A stretch of DNA of 64,000 nucleotides, from contig NC_006685.1 of the NCBI RefSeq assembly GCF_000091045.1, positions 419,001-483,000 on the forward strand, given 5' to 3'. This DNA is from Cryptococcus deneoformans JEC21 (taxonomy: Eukaryota; Basidiomycota; Tremellomycetes; Tremellales; Cryptococcaceae). The notes below the pieces were generated by a model. It made no database searches. It saw only the letters and a program-made list of their open reading frames with translations, and was not told the DNA's origin. Positions 48,386 to 59,228 of this stretch are shown one piece after another (position 1 is the stretch's first letter; the number at the start of each line of letters is the position of its first letter). Position numbers and translations under genes: made by a program.

Positions 48386-49110
48386 TTTAAATGAGTTGTG
48401 CAGTGTTTTGCAGTTAGGAAGGACAGCTATAGAGATACAGTAGGGGCAGCGGAGCCGAGATTAAGGTGCCGAGGAAGTAGTGTTGAGTGCGAATGCTGTG
48501 GGAGCGGGGTGCTGTTTCGTGGATCTGGCAGTTAGATATACAGGATAGTGGGAAGGGAAGATGGAAGAGATGGACGAATGAAGAAAAGCAGAATGGACCC
48601 GCCCGTCAAGAAACCAACACGAAGAATCCAGCCTTTCCTTGCCGGAGCGTGTCGTCACCAGACAGTCGCGGGCCTATTATCTATTGGGCTTCTGGCGCCT
48701 AAAAGCACTGCTTTATGATTCCGTCCCACGTGCCTGACTGGTAGTTGTGCCATTCCTATATCATTCCTAGACGCTACCTACTCTTATTTACTTCTTCGTA
48801 CTCTGTTCGCTCAAAACTTTGCCGCTTCTACTGATCCGGATTAGCTGGAGTACGGTGGGTATTGCGGCACAGGTGGGTATCGTGGATTATGACAGAAGAC
48901 TACCCAAAAACCATGATGGATGCACCAGAAACACCACTTATTAATTAAAAAGGCAAAGCAATTCGTTCTGGGGAATGCAATTGAAAGCCATCTTAGCACG
49001 TATATTATCAAATTATATGCACTATCACTAGTGCGACGGATCTATGCGCACCAGCGAAACCCTATAATGAAGAACCACCAAGAGCCGCACTGCGATCATT
49101 TCCCCTACGT
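48386..49110. promoter_or_regulatory. DNM1 promoter / ECO1 3' region
   Basis: This 725-bp gap holds the DNM1 promoter and the ECO1 3' UTR. An E-box core (CCCACGTGCC) sits at about 48726. The stretch near 48940-49020 is AT-rich. No coding signal was recognised. Confidence 0.4.
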
Positions 49111-50598
49111 TTATAGCTGACTCTGATCATCCACAAAAACCCTAACTTCTCCGCCGCCCCATCGCTCCATAACACCACGTCCGCTCTCAGTTGGTTGGCT
49201 AAACGCAACCTCCCCCTTCTTTGGATCAAATGTGCAGCCATAGACCGTATGTTCGCACGCCACATCCAGGAGTCGAGATGATAGTGAGTGTGAGCGGTAA
49301 GAAGGGGTCGTGTAAAGACGGTGGATACCCAGAGGGGTTGGCAGTGGTGTAGGACTGCGGGGTCATTTTGATTCAGCACCATAGCGATCCTGGAACACAA
49401 GGATGACTCACTCGCAAGTGACACTACCAAAACCACCAGTTTCAATAGTTTTGCTCTTTTCCGTTTTCATTTCTCCCTCCTTCAGCACCTTCATAGCCCA
49501 CTTGATTCCTTGGGCAACCACGACACTGACAACGCGTTCCTTGTCCTTGTCTTTCCCGAGCTTATTGTCTGTAGGATCGAGTTTGATGCGTTTCGACGAG
49601 GATGGAGGGGGAGGAGGAGAATGAGTGAGGAAAACGAAGACTTTACACCGGTTGAGGATTGCAGGAGGGAGAGGAGGGGCTGAGAGGACACGGTCGACAG
49701 TGGATAGGATCTCCACAAGCTACAGACACTCGTTAGATACGCAGCTGGTTACATTGAAGGGACTTACCTTGTTTCCGCCAAAGCTTCCATCAAGAGCAAT
49801 TATCCTACCTCGTCTTTTCCCGCCAAACTCGACGTCTTCCTGAACCACTTTCCATCCTTCACCTTCTCTCTTCTTCATGCCTTCCCATAGGATTCCACGC
49901 AATACTCTAGCATGGTGCGTGACATGAACACCTTCATCAGGACCGCCGCGGACGAAAGACATGCCACACGTAGGACACGTGTGAAGAAGGGGAAGATGGG
50001 TAAGATGCATTTGTGCCATGGATCCTGTTTTTGCCTTAACACTGCCACTTGTTTTTGCATTTGAAGGCTGTGGCGTCTTGAGAAAGCTTGCGATAGTAAT
50101 GGGACGAGACGGACCGAAAACCTTTGGCTGCTTGGGCTTGACAGCTGATACCGTCATGCTGGGTTCAAGCGGTCTCTTCTTGGGTAAAGACGTGAAGAAC
50201 CCTTTCAAAGATGACTGTACTTGCTTCTTTTCCATTATAGGATTTCTCTTAGCCCTTTGCTTTCCCTTGCCTAGTAAGTCAGCTACAATCGAAGGCTCTG
50301 GCTGCGACGTGTCTTGTTCGTCCATGTCGTCGTCATCTTCGCTGGGCAAAAACAGAGGGCTCTTGGCTCTGGTGCGAATCGGACGTGGTGGAGAACTTCC
50401 TAATGGGCTGTCCAGCCGGTAGGAAAGTGGGGAAGAGGAGCGGTACGTGGATGAAAGAGCTGGAGGAGGTGACGAAGGGTCGAAGAGGGGTGAGGATGCG
50501 CGTGGAGGAGCTTTGCCGTAAGTGCGGCGAACGGTGGGCCTGTGCAAGCGTCAGCTGGCGGATTAGGTGGAATTGTTAGCTGCTCACTTTGCAGACAT
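49111..50598 (-). CDS. ECO1: Eco1/Ctf7 sister-chromatid cohesion acetyltransferase
   Basis: Eco1 acetylates the cohesin subunit Smc3 during S phase to establish cohesion. A tiny first exon (ATG at 50598, ATGTCTGCAAA) is spliced to exon 2, giving MSAKPTVRRTYGKAP. The N-terminus is disordered and Ser/Pro-rich. A PIP box (QSSLKGFF) near residue 110 links it to PCNA. The zinc finger (CPTCGMSFVRGGPDEGVHVT, then HHARVL) is the Eco1-specific C2H2 type. The C-terminal GNAT domain reads LGIHRLYTTPSYRSHSLSSR, LLDVACEHTVYGCTFDPKKG and EVAFSQPTESGRGVM before TAA at 49111. About 450 residues, four exons. Divergent from FUM1 across 240-280 bp. Confidence 0.93.
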
Positions 50599-50837
50599 GA
50601 GATATTATAGAGGGTAAAGGGAAAGGTGGGAGAGAATCAATCATGATGTTTCGACGCGCCGAGTTATGATGAGGGGCAGGCACGAAGCAGGTCAGTCGCG
50701 ACGCGTGAATAAATGGAATTTCTGTAAAAGTCACGTGACTGCTTGCAAACCCACGTCAGCCATGTCCGATTGATGGCCGAAGAAATCCGGGAGAGGAGCC
50801 GCTGCTGCTCTTTTTAAAGACCGGCGGCTCGCTGCAC
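50599..50837. promoter_or_regulatory. Bidirectional ECO1/FUM1 promoter with MCB and E-box
   Basis: Only 239 bp separate ECO1 from the first in-frame FUM1 ATG. It contains an MluI cell-cycle box ACGCGT at 50701-50706 and a related ACGCG at 50653-50657, the binding type of the G1/S factor MBF, fitting an S-phase gene such as ECO1. A perfect 12-bp palindrome AGTCACGTGACT lies at 50729-50740, a strong bHLH (Cbf1/USF-like) site. Confidence 0.6.
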
Positions 50838-52760
50838 ATGACGACTCCCACAAAGACATCCAGTCTCAAAACCACCCAGATGCTCGCCCGATCACTCAGA
50901 GTACGCTTCCTTCTCTCCTTTCGTCCCCGCCGTCAGCTCACTCCTCCAGCTCACCCGTACTCTTCCCCGTGTCTCTCTTGCTTCTCGCGGATTCTCCTCC
51001 ACTTCATACATCATGGCAGAGCAAAAGTTCAGGAAGGAGAAGGACACTTTTGGTGACCTCCAGGTCCCCGCTGACAGGTACTGGGGCGCCCAGACGCAGC
51101 GAAGTTTGATGAACTTTGACATCGGTATGTCTCTGGGTCTTCCGTCGGGGAAATGATAGCTAAGCGAGCTCAGGCGGTCCGACTGAGCGAATGCCTCCTC
51201 CCCTCATCAAGGCCTTTGGTGTCCTCAAGAAGGCCGCCGCTGCTGTTAACCAGACTTATGGCCTCCCTGCCGAGGTTGCCGAGCACATCCAAAAGGCTGC
51301 TGACGAAGTCATTTCTGGCAAGCTCATTGACGAATTCCCCCTCGTCGTCTTCCAAACTGGTTCCGGCACCCAGACCAACATGAATGTGAACGAGGTCATT
51401 TCCAACAGGGCCATTGAGATGATGGGTGGTGAGCTTGGCAGCAAGAAGCCCGTTCACCCCAACGACCACGTCAACATGAGCCAGTCTTCCAACGACACGT
51501 GAGTTTTTTTCTGTGCTGGCCATAGGTTGTTCTTCTTGCTGATTGGCCATGTGTAGTTTCCCCACCGCTATGCACATTGCTGCCGTTGTTGAGATCAACG
51601 AGCAGCTCCTTCCCGCCATGAAGGAGCTCCACGCTGCCCTCAAGGCCAAGCAGGACGCTTTCGAGAACATCATCAAGATCGGTCGAACTCACTTGCAGGA
51701 TGCTACCCCTTTGACTCTCGGTCAGGAGTTCTCTGGTTACGTCACCCAGGTTGAGAGGGGTATCGGCCGTGTCGAGGCTACCTTGAAGAATTTGAGCATG
51801 TTGGCTCAAGGTGGTACCGCTGTCGGTACCGGTTTGAACACCAGGAAGGGCTTTGACGAGAAGGTTGCTGCCGAGATCTCAAAGATCACCGGCTACGACT
51901 TTGTCACTGCTCCCAACAAGGCAAGATCTTACCCAGTATACCTCTTCAATCGCTTTGCTAACATGACGGCTTGATTAGTTTGAGGCCCTTGCCGCTCATG
52001 ACGCTATCGTCGAGGCCTCTGGTGCCCTCAACGTCGTCGCTGTCAGCTTCATGAAGATCGCCAACGACATCAGGTACCTCGGATCTGGTCCTCGATGCGG
52101 TCTCGGTGAACTCGAGTTGCCCGAGAACGAGCCTGGATCTTCCATCATGCCCGGCAAGTGAGTACAACTTGCTCTGCACGCAGCTTCAGAGACTAATCAT
52201 TTTTTTTTGTCTAGGGTCAACCCCACCCAGTGTGAAGCCCTCACCATGGTTGCTGCCCAAGTCATGGGTAACAACACCACCATCTCTGTCGCCGGATCAT
52301 ACGGCCAGTTCGAGCTCAACGTCTTCAAACCCGTTCTCATCAAGAACCTCTTGCAGTCTATCCGACTCTTGTCTGATGGTGCCAGGAGCTTCACCAAGAA
52401 CTGTGTCGTCGGTATCAAGGCGAACGAGGACAGGATCAAGAAGATTATGAACGAGAGTTTGATGTTGGCTACCTGCTTGAACAGCACTTTGGGTTACGAT
52501 GGTGCGTCTTTCTCCCCATGATCATAACAGAGTCATGCTGATGTGCAACGGTGATAGACGTCGCCGCCATCGCCAAAAAGGCTCACAAGGAGGGTCTCAC
52601 CCTCAAGGAGTCTACCCTTGCTCTCGGCAAGCTCACTTCTGAACAATTCGACGAGAAGGTCAGGCCTGAGCGTAAGTCATTATTATAATGTATTGCTTGG
52701 TATAGTATATTTTGCTGATCCATTACCACTCCAGTCATGTTGGCTCCCACTGACGCTTAA
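50838..52760 (+). CDS. FUM1: Fumarate hydratase class II (fumarase)
   Basis: Fumarase interconverts fumarate and L-malate in the TCA cycle (mitochondria) and in the cytosol/nucleus. Two in-frame ATGs, at 50838 and 50880, precede a 49-nt intron (50901-50949). Splicing gives [20 protein letters not shown] then GFSSTSY, a good mitochondrial presequence. An ATG at 51013 ([20 protein letters not shown]) starts the mature-like protein. The class II signatures are complete: [53 protein letters not shown], and the SS loop [16 protein letters not shown]. It ends ELMLAPTDA at 52760. About 500 residues, seven introns, high codon bias. Confidence 0.96.
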
Positions 52761-53188
52761 ACGGAGAACTTTTTTTTTCTGGGTAGTTGATGCATTCATT
52801 CATTCTGTTATGTTGGTACATGGCTACAGCAGCAAAGGGGAATGAGTTATGACGGCTGTTGGAAGCGTTCGTCCACTAAATACATAAATACATACTGGAC
52901 TCTTGGCTGAACAAAAGGCCGGTCCGCGGTGTTGACTGCGGGGCACCGGAGGAGTTGATTGTGTTTTTGAGCACATTCTCCTTCCTCCTTTCCTTCATTC
53001 ACAAACATTTCCCCTCATCCTCTATTCCATTCGTTTCTTCTTCTTTTATATCTCCCATCCTTCGTTGCCATCGTCATCACAGGTTGAGGTATACATATTC
53101 AAAGCCGAGAAATACGTCTATTTGTCAGAAACCCCAAATCGCGGTCACTACCCCACCCTACAAGTCCTCATCCAGGACCCAACGAAGA
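52761..53188. other. Intergenic region FUM1 3' end to repeat-UBE3D gene
   Basis: The 428 bp carry the FUM1 3' UTR and the promoter of the next plus-strand gene. A pyrimidine-rich stretch (52975-53075) lies ahead of the second gene. No ORF with an ATG extends the downstream gene upstream of 53189. Confidence 0.4.
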
Positions 53189-56100
53189 ATGGAAGCCATC
53201 TGTCCGGTCGGCGATCAATATCAAAACAACGATTCTCTATCAGATTCAGAAAACTCGCCAGTGAATAACCTCCCCCCTCCCCCAGAACCATTTCCTGTAG
53301 ATCTCCTTTCACAGAACGTATCAAGTTCTATAGGCTCGAGAGCAGAATCGGATCAGACTGTAAGTGCCTGGCGTTCTCTGGAAATCGGATTTGAGAGAGG
53401 ATATTTTCGTGCTGTATTGGGGCTGACAGACTTGTTTTATCTCCATGAAGCTTATCGTCAAACACCTCCGCTCTGTGCAGAGATCATGTATCGACGCTCT
53501 TTCAGCTTTACTTCCGGATCATTTCACGCAGAATGGTGATTTTGATTGGGATCCGACCTTGATTGCTGATTCGGATGATCGGCTCGCACAGGCTTTAATG
53601 GAATTGCTAGAGGTGACTTACGAGCTTGAGGATCTTACTCCATCACCAGCTGAATCCGTGTTACAAGAAGAGCGCGGAGAGGAAGTAGTCATCGGGGACT
53701 CTGGGTCTTTAGAAAATCTTACATCCCAACTGGATAAACTTCAAGCGGCTCGCGTGGCTTCTCGTCCTCAAACCCCAATCATAGGGACGTATTCAGATGC
53801 TTCCGCCATTCACCCAGCGATTAGGATAGTGAGATTGGAGTTTTCCTGGGCGCGATTAGAGAGCTTAAGTTTAGCTGTTGTTGAACTTTCCCGTCAGCGG
53901 TATCAGCAGTCAACAGAAGATAGGGAGACCTCACCCCCAAGCTATGAGACGTATCATAATGGTAGTCACGAGCTGCCGCAATACTCCGAGGTCAATTCAC
54001 ACGGCTCTTCCGCATCTGTTTCGAAATTGGCTGATTCGCCGACGGCCAAAGACGATTTTACATCTCGCTCCTCCCTCGAGTCTTCCAGAAGTCGGAGGCC
54101 TGCGGATAGAGAAAAGATGCTCAATGAACTCGAAGCTGTGACATCTGCTATTGAGCGACTGTATAGTATATCTCCACAATTATCGAATCAGAGGGTTGAG
54201 TTTCGACCCCTTGCCCGTTCATCTACGGAGGGGCGACATCACCAAAACAATGAGACCGTGGATTTGAAGGTAGATGAACGGGTGGATGAAGGACAAAAAA
54301 TGAAAGAGTTGGACGAGATCTGGTGTCAGTTGCAGGGTGCAAAGAAAAAGAGAATGGAGGATCAGAGGGCTGGCGTCAACACCTCACAATCTCGGAGTGT
54401 AAGTCTTTGCAAACATGTTTGTTACAACCTTGGGTATTGATGAAACTCAGAAAGAGAAATTTATCGCTCGATTGATAGAACAAGCGGAGAAGCGAAGGCT
54501 CCCATGTCAGGATAGTGAAATGGCTGCCGTCGATGGCGAACTTGCCAAGGCGAGAGAGTTGAAAGATGTCGGTATGACTTTCGCTCCTTCAAAAAATGCC
54601 TGCTGACCTCATGAGCAGAGAGATCATTTTCTGCGAGGCCTCATTGAACGATCTGCAGATCGGCGGTTCGACAACCAAGATGCTGCTGCTCCAGCAGAAG
54701 ATAGAAGCGCGGCCCGTCTCGCCAAGGTAGGCTTATTTCTCTAAATGTATTACTAAAAGCTGAACTACGCGAGAAACAGCAACAAGCTCTTATTAGCGCA
54801 CTCGTTAATCATACCCAGGCGACTAGACTGTCATCTCAAGATTTCCCGCTCACTTTAGAGGACAAGTTGGCCGAAAACCGGTCCGCTTTCGTCAGCCAGC
54901 TCGTGGAGTATTCCTCTGCTGGGAGATTATACGACCAGGATTCTTTACCTCCTAGCCCAAGAGAAGACGAGAATATGAGAGTCGGCGAAGAGAAAGACCC
55001 GATGGAGATTGTCACTGTGAAGGATTTCCTTGCCTCGAGTCGACCCCCAGTCCCGCAAAATAAGGCAGATGCCGGAGAACCAGCGGGAAAAAGGGAAATG
55101 TCAAGCTCTGAAGGAGGAGGGAAACGGAGAGTTGTGTCCAAGATTGCAGGAATGGTGAGGAAGGGTAGTGTACATTTGGGATTAAAATCCACATTCTCCC
55201 CGGGTGGGTTTTGAATCTTCAGTGGGGGAACATAAAGCTGATGAATCAGACGAAAACAATGTGACATATGTGGTTGAACACCAGGAGAATCTCAGAAGTC
55301 TTCAGGTACTGGTACACGGCATTGGCATTTCTTCGAACCTCGAGCTTAATATCCAGACTCTTCCATCGAGCTCTGGGTCCACAAATACTGCTGTCATAAC
55401 GTCTAAGAGGGAACCTTCGCTATCGATTGATGTGGCACTGCCGGTTTTGGTATACTCTGACCAAATTACGCCGCTTGTGCCTCAGTCCCTTTATCAGGAA
55501 GCGAAGCTCTCGGCGCTGCCGACACCCCCAGCATCTAATGCGTTGATAATTACCCATGCTCTTTCTGCCCCCGATTTCCGTTCTCTAAAGGCAACGGTAC
55601 TATGTTGTGCCATATGTGAACGTCATCTCGCCAGTCTTCCATTCTCTCAAGATCCTAAACAAGCGTACAAAGATCTGCCATCAGATCATTGGGCAGAGAT
55701 GATTGATATATGGATGTGTCACGATGATCCTGCCTTTACGGCGAGACTTGCAGGTATGACGGAAGAAGGATTCTGGCCCAGAGATGGTGGTGTCTTAGTC
55801 GGGGGTAGTTATCTGCTGGTAGAAAAGACGAGTGGTCAATGGGAAATTCTTCGAATGGGAACGCAAAAGGAAGTGAGTCAATCGATTGTGCTCTGATTAT
55901 CCACTTTTCGCTATATATACCATCATTCAAATACTCGCGGGCTAGCAAGAAGGCCATCGTCCCGTTTCCATGGGCGGCTTTTCACTTTTGCTCTTTCATC
56001 TCGTTGCTCGATCAAGGAAGAAGCTCTTCAGCAAGTTTCACCTTTTCTGAGCAGTGATCCAGGTGAAAGAACAGAGTGTTGGGCACTAGCAATCCTCCCA

Positions 56101-57104
56101 TGTCCCGGGAGGAAGCTTTTTTGGTTGATACAACGGTCCAAGAATAAGACAATCCATCCTCGAGTTGATCAAACCTTTGACTTGCAAAGAATTCGCGAGC
56201 AGAGGCTACACGCGAGGTTACATTCCCAAAATGATCATTTGTGGCGTTATTGGCCGTTTTGTTTGGTTATAATCATTTGTATGCGGCAACGGCAACTGAC
56301 GGATCTAATAGAATGAAACCTGGCGCCTTATCAGTTGCAAGTGTGGAGAGGTTGTAGGTAAACAGCGCATAGACGATGGAAAGCCGGGCAGCGGGACTTT
56401 GAGATTCTCCAAATGGGCTATCGGCCTTCTAGACGATGGCAACGACGATGGCGAGATAACTCGATTCCCTCTTTCAGTCTTTATTGTCTCCGACATGCTC
56501 GAACTAGCGCAGGCTCACGCAAGTTTCCGATTCATCATTTCGGAAGAAGAGACCGGCGTTCAGAAACTCTATGCAAGTACTGAGTCTGTACTTCTCATGG
56601 ATGTCAGGCTAACGACGGATGTAGCTTTGGTTATTCAACGCCTCCACATCTGTATCGTACTTCAAGCCTACCCCTACCTCTGCCCAAACGTCACCACTCC
56701 GCTCGTCATTCACTGTTTGTCAGGCCTCGGAGAAGAGAAGCGTAAGGTCGCGTAGATCTTCAACAGCTAGTTCGATCAAGACCAGCAACTCTGGGGGAAA
56801 TGGAGGTAGCGCCAAGTGTGATGGCAGAGGCAAGACCATCAAGGCTGTAAAAACTATGTACAAAATTGTTGACGAATCCACCAAGTAAGCTCTCTCTAGT
56901 GATAACGTGCGATGTATAGGCTGACAAGTGTATAGTATCGATAGATTACCAGGTTTTGGCCCTGGTGGCCAAATTGAACACCTGACCTATTCTCGCGAAG
57001 TCTGTTCCAGGCTGATTGCCACCTTGAAAGAAAGCACTTTAGTTTACCCCGCCGCCAAAAGGTCGATGGGTGCATTTGATGTGGGATTTTTGGAACGTGC
57101 TTAG
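53189..57104 (+). CDS. Repeat protein fused to UBE3D/Ipa1-type E2-binding domain
   Basis: The first half (ATG 53189, MEAICPVGDQYQNNDSLSDS) is a mostly helical, disordered-rich protein with four tandem repeats of the form FxxxLIExxxxxRLxxQD at 54451-54970, each preceded by a phase-0 boundary. The second half (from 55250) matches HECT-like E2-binding proteins: NVTYVVEHQENLRSLQVLVH, LPSDHWAEMIDIWMCHDD, ISCKCGEVVGKQ, and a C-terminus ending VGFLERA at 57104. Homologues (human UBE3D, yeast Ipa1) bind ubiquitin-conjugating enzymes; Ipa1 also affects mRNA 3'-end processing. The second half has no ATG of its own. A 46-nt intron (55204-55249, GTGGGT...CTGATGAATCAG) would join the two in frame; without it the first half stops at 55214. 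The frame between about 55900 and 56060 is unresolved. Confidence 0.6.
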
Positions 57105-57295
57105 TAGATATTTGATTCCTTTGTGGGTTTTTGGTTTTAATTGCTCTTTATGGTCACGACTGGACATACGGACATGGGACGCCTATTTACGATGGTCATA
57201 TATTCATTTGTGAAATGGTTTTTTTGTAAAATGAGTAAAGCTTCTGATCTTGTATCCATGCAACATCCTCCTTTTCTTCTTTCTTTTTTTCTCTA

Positions 57296-59047
57296 CTATG
57301 CACTTTCGCCTGCAAGGTTTTGTACTCTACGCAGAGCAGCCAGAGCCTCTCGCTTGCCTTCAACGAAACCTGTCTCCCGCGAGGCTGCAAGGGCCTTCTT
57401 GAAGAGATTCTGGGCTCCTGCATAGTCCTTTTCCATCTACATTTTGTTAGGATCTCTCTTGATTTTCTCGACAAACCGATGTCACTTACTTCGGCAAGCA
57501 TCCCCATATTGTGTAACCCCACTGCCCGTGCGCGTTGGCATACGGCTTCTGCAGCCTCAAGCGGCGTGTCCTTGAACGATCCTCCTTCTGCTTCTGCGAG
57601 GGCTTGTTGGGAAAGTTGCAAGGAACGAAGCGACCATGAGCGAGAAACCTTGAGTGATTTAGGGGTGGGAGGATGAAGGGCATGAGAGGAGACGGTCGTC
57701 ATCAACTACGATCCGGCAAAAGATTAGCGGTCGTATTGTATATGCAAGCAGCAAGCTTACCATTGCAGCCTGACATCTATCCCTCATGGGAGGGGTCTCT
57801 TTGCTTTGAGGTGGTAGCAGCAACGATATAGCCTGCAACAGCAGTTGCCCAGCCATATCATACTGCCCCTTTCTCGCATAAACTTCCGACAAACTCTCCA
57901 TAGTCATTCCTAGTCCCCGCTTGTCAACTTGGCCACCTTGGTCGACATCCTCAGGATTATCACTCGGCAAGGCATCGGGGAGGGAGACGTCACGCCCAAG
58001 GATGACCGGTCCTTCTGTGGATGGGGTTGGCGATGAACCAGGCAGGCCGAGATGCAACATAGAGGTAAGTGCAGAAGAAAGATAGTATTCTGCTGCGTCA
58101 TCCCATGTCTTGAACATTTGTCCTGTACTGCCCTCTCCTAGAGTTGACGCATAGGTGGACCCTGTCGGCGAAGAAGCAACCTCAAGAGCCAGCTGTCCAA
58201 GCTTTTGGTAGAGACCGATCGCTCGCACATGGTCCTTCTCGGTCAATCTATACCCCTCTCCGATCCACTGCCCACCAGGTCCGCCGCCCAGAGTCGTCGC
58301 CTCTGGCAATGGCAGAATCCCAGGACGGCGAAGAGGATCAGGACCAAACATCTCGAGGGCTGTACGCAGCTCCACAAACGCAGAAACTCGTTGGCGTTGG
58401 ATTTCGAGGACATTGGCTAATTCAACGTAGATGCCCGATATTTTGAGGAGAGGTTCAGGCTGAAGTGCTGACGGGCCCATTTGCAGGGCGATTTCGAGTG
58501 CCCTACAGGACAAGCAGTGCATTAGAAAGAGGTGATAGGGAGATGAGAGAAGTGCGAGCTTACTCTCTGAAAAAGGTCTCTGCTTTACCATAATCTCCTC
58601 TCAACTTGGCCTTGAGCGCAGCTCTCAAGGGTTTACGGACCTCCTTGGGCCAGGTCGTGAGGGTTGAATAGAACTCTAGCCTAATAATGCAGAAGCCTTG
58701 ATGTAAGCGTTGTCCTCGTACTGAAGACAGACTGGAACATACAATCCATAGATTGTAACCAGTGCTCCGAGACCTGCGAGGCCGGAGAATATCCAAGACA
58801 CTTTGAGCCCCTTCTTTCCCTCTTTCCCACCCTCGGGCTTGGGTTCAGTAGATTTCGGATCTGGTTCTTTGTTTTCTGCTTTCGGGTGTTCGTTGGGCTG
58901 CTGGGATGTCGATTGGTACCTTTTTGTGGTGGCAAGGAGTGATGGAACAGCGGGCGAGAGGATGGGCCGGATAGCTGCACGGGAGGTGAGTGGCTGCCTG
59001 GTGGCTGCTGCTGAGCGCAGGATGGCTGCGGGAGTTATCCTGGGCAT
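57296..59047 (-). CDS. MGR3: Mgr3-like mitochondrial TPR protein
   Basis: Mgr3 is an adaptor of the i-AAA (Yme1) protease in the mitochondrial inner membrane. The start at 59047 gives MPRITPAAILRSAAATRQPL, an Arg/Ala/Ser-rich presequence, then a Pro/Glu/Lys-rich linker and one membrane helix (VSWIFSGLAGLGALVTIYGL). The intron after YGL joins to LEFYSTLTTWPKEVRKPLRA. The remainder is TPR repeats: LRAALKAKLRGDYGKAETFF, ALEIALQMGPSALQPEPLLK, MESLSEVYARKGQYDMAGQL and LHNMGMLAEMEKDYAGAQNL. About 480 residues, five exons, ending LAGESA at 57296. The order presequence-TM-TPR and the LTTWPKEVRKPLRAA block fit Mgr3. The assignment is by architecture; other inner-membrane TPR proteins are possible. Confidence 0.72.
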
Positions 59048-59228
59048 TGTTGCGGGCGAACGGGGTGAAATTAGAGAAATAGAGAAATAGAGGAGATGTA
59101 ATTGATTTTTGTGGATATGCCGAAATAGTCGGCTCGACACTTTTTGTTGTGTTCTCTCCTTCGTTTGTTGTTTTATTTCTCCCATTCTTCCTCCTCCCTA
59201 CATATCCCCCATTACCTCGCCCCTCGCC

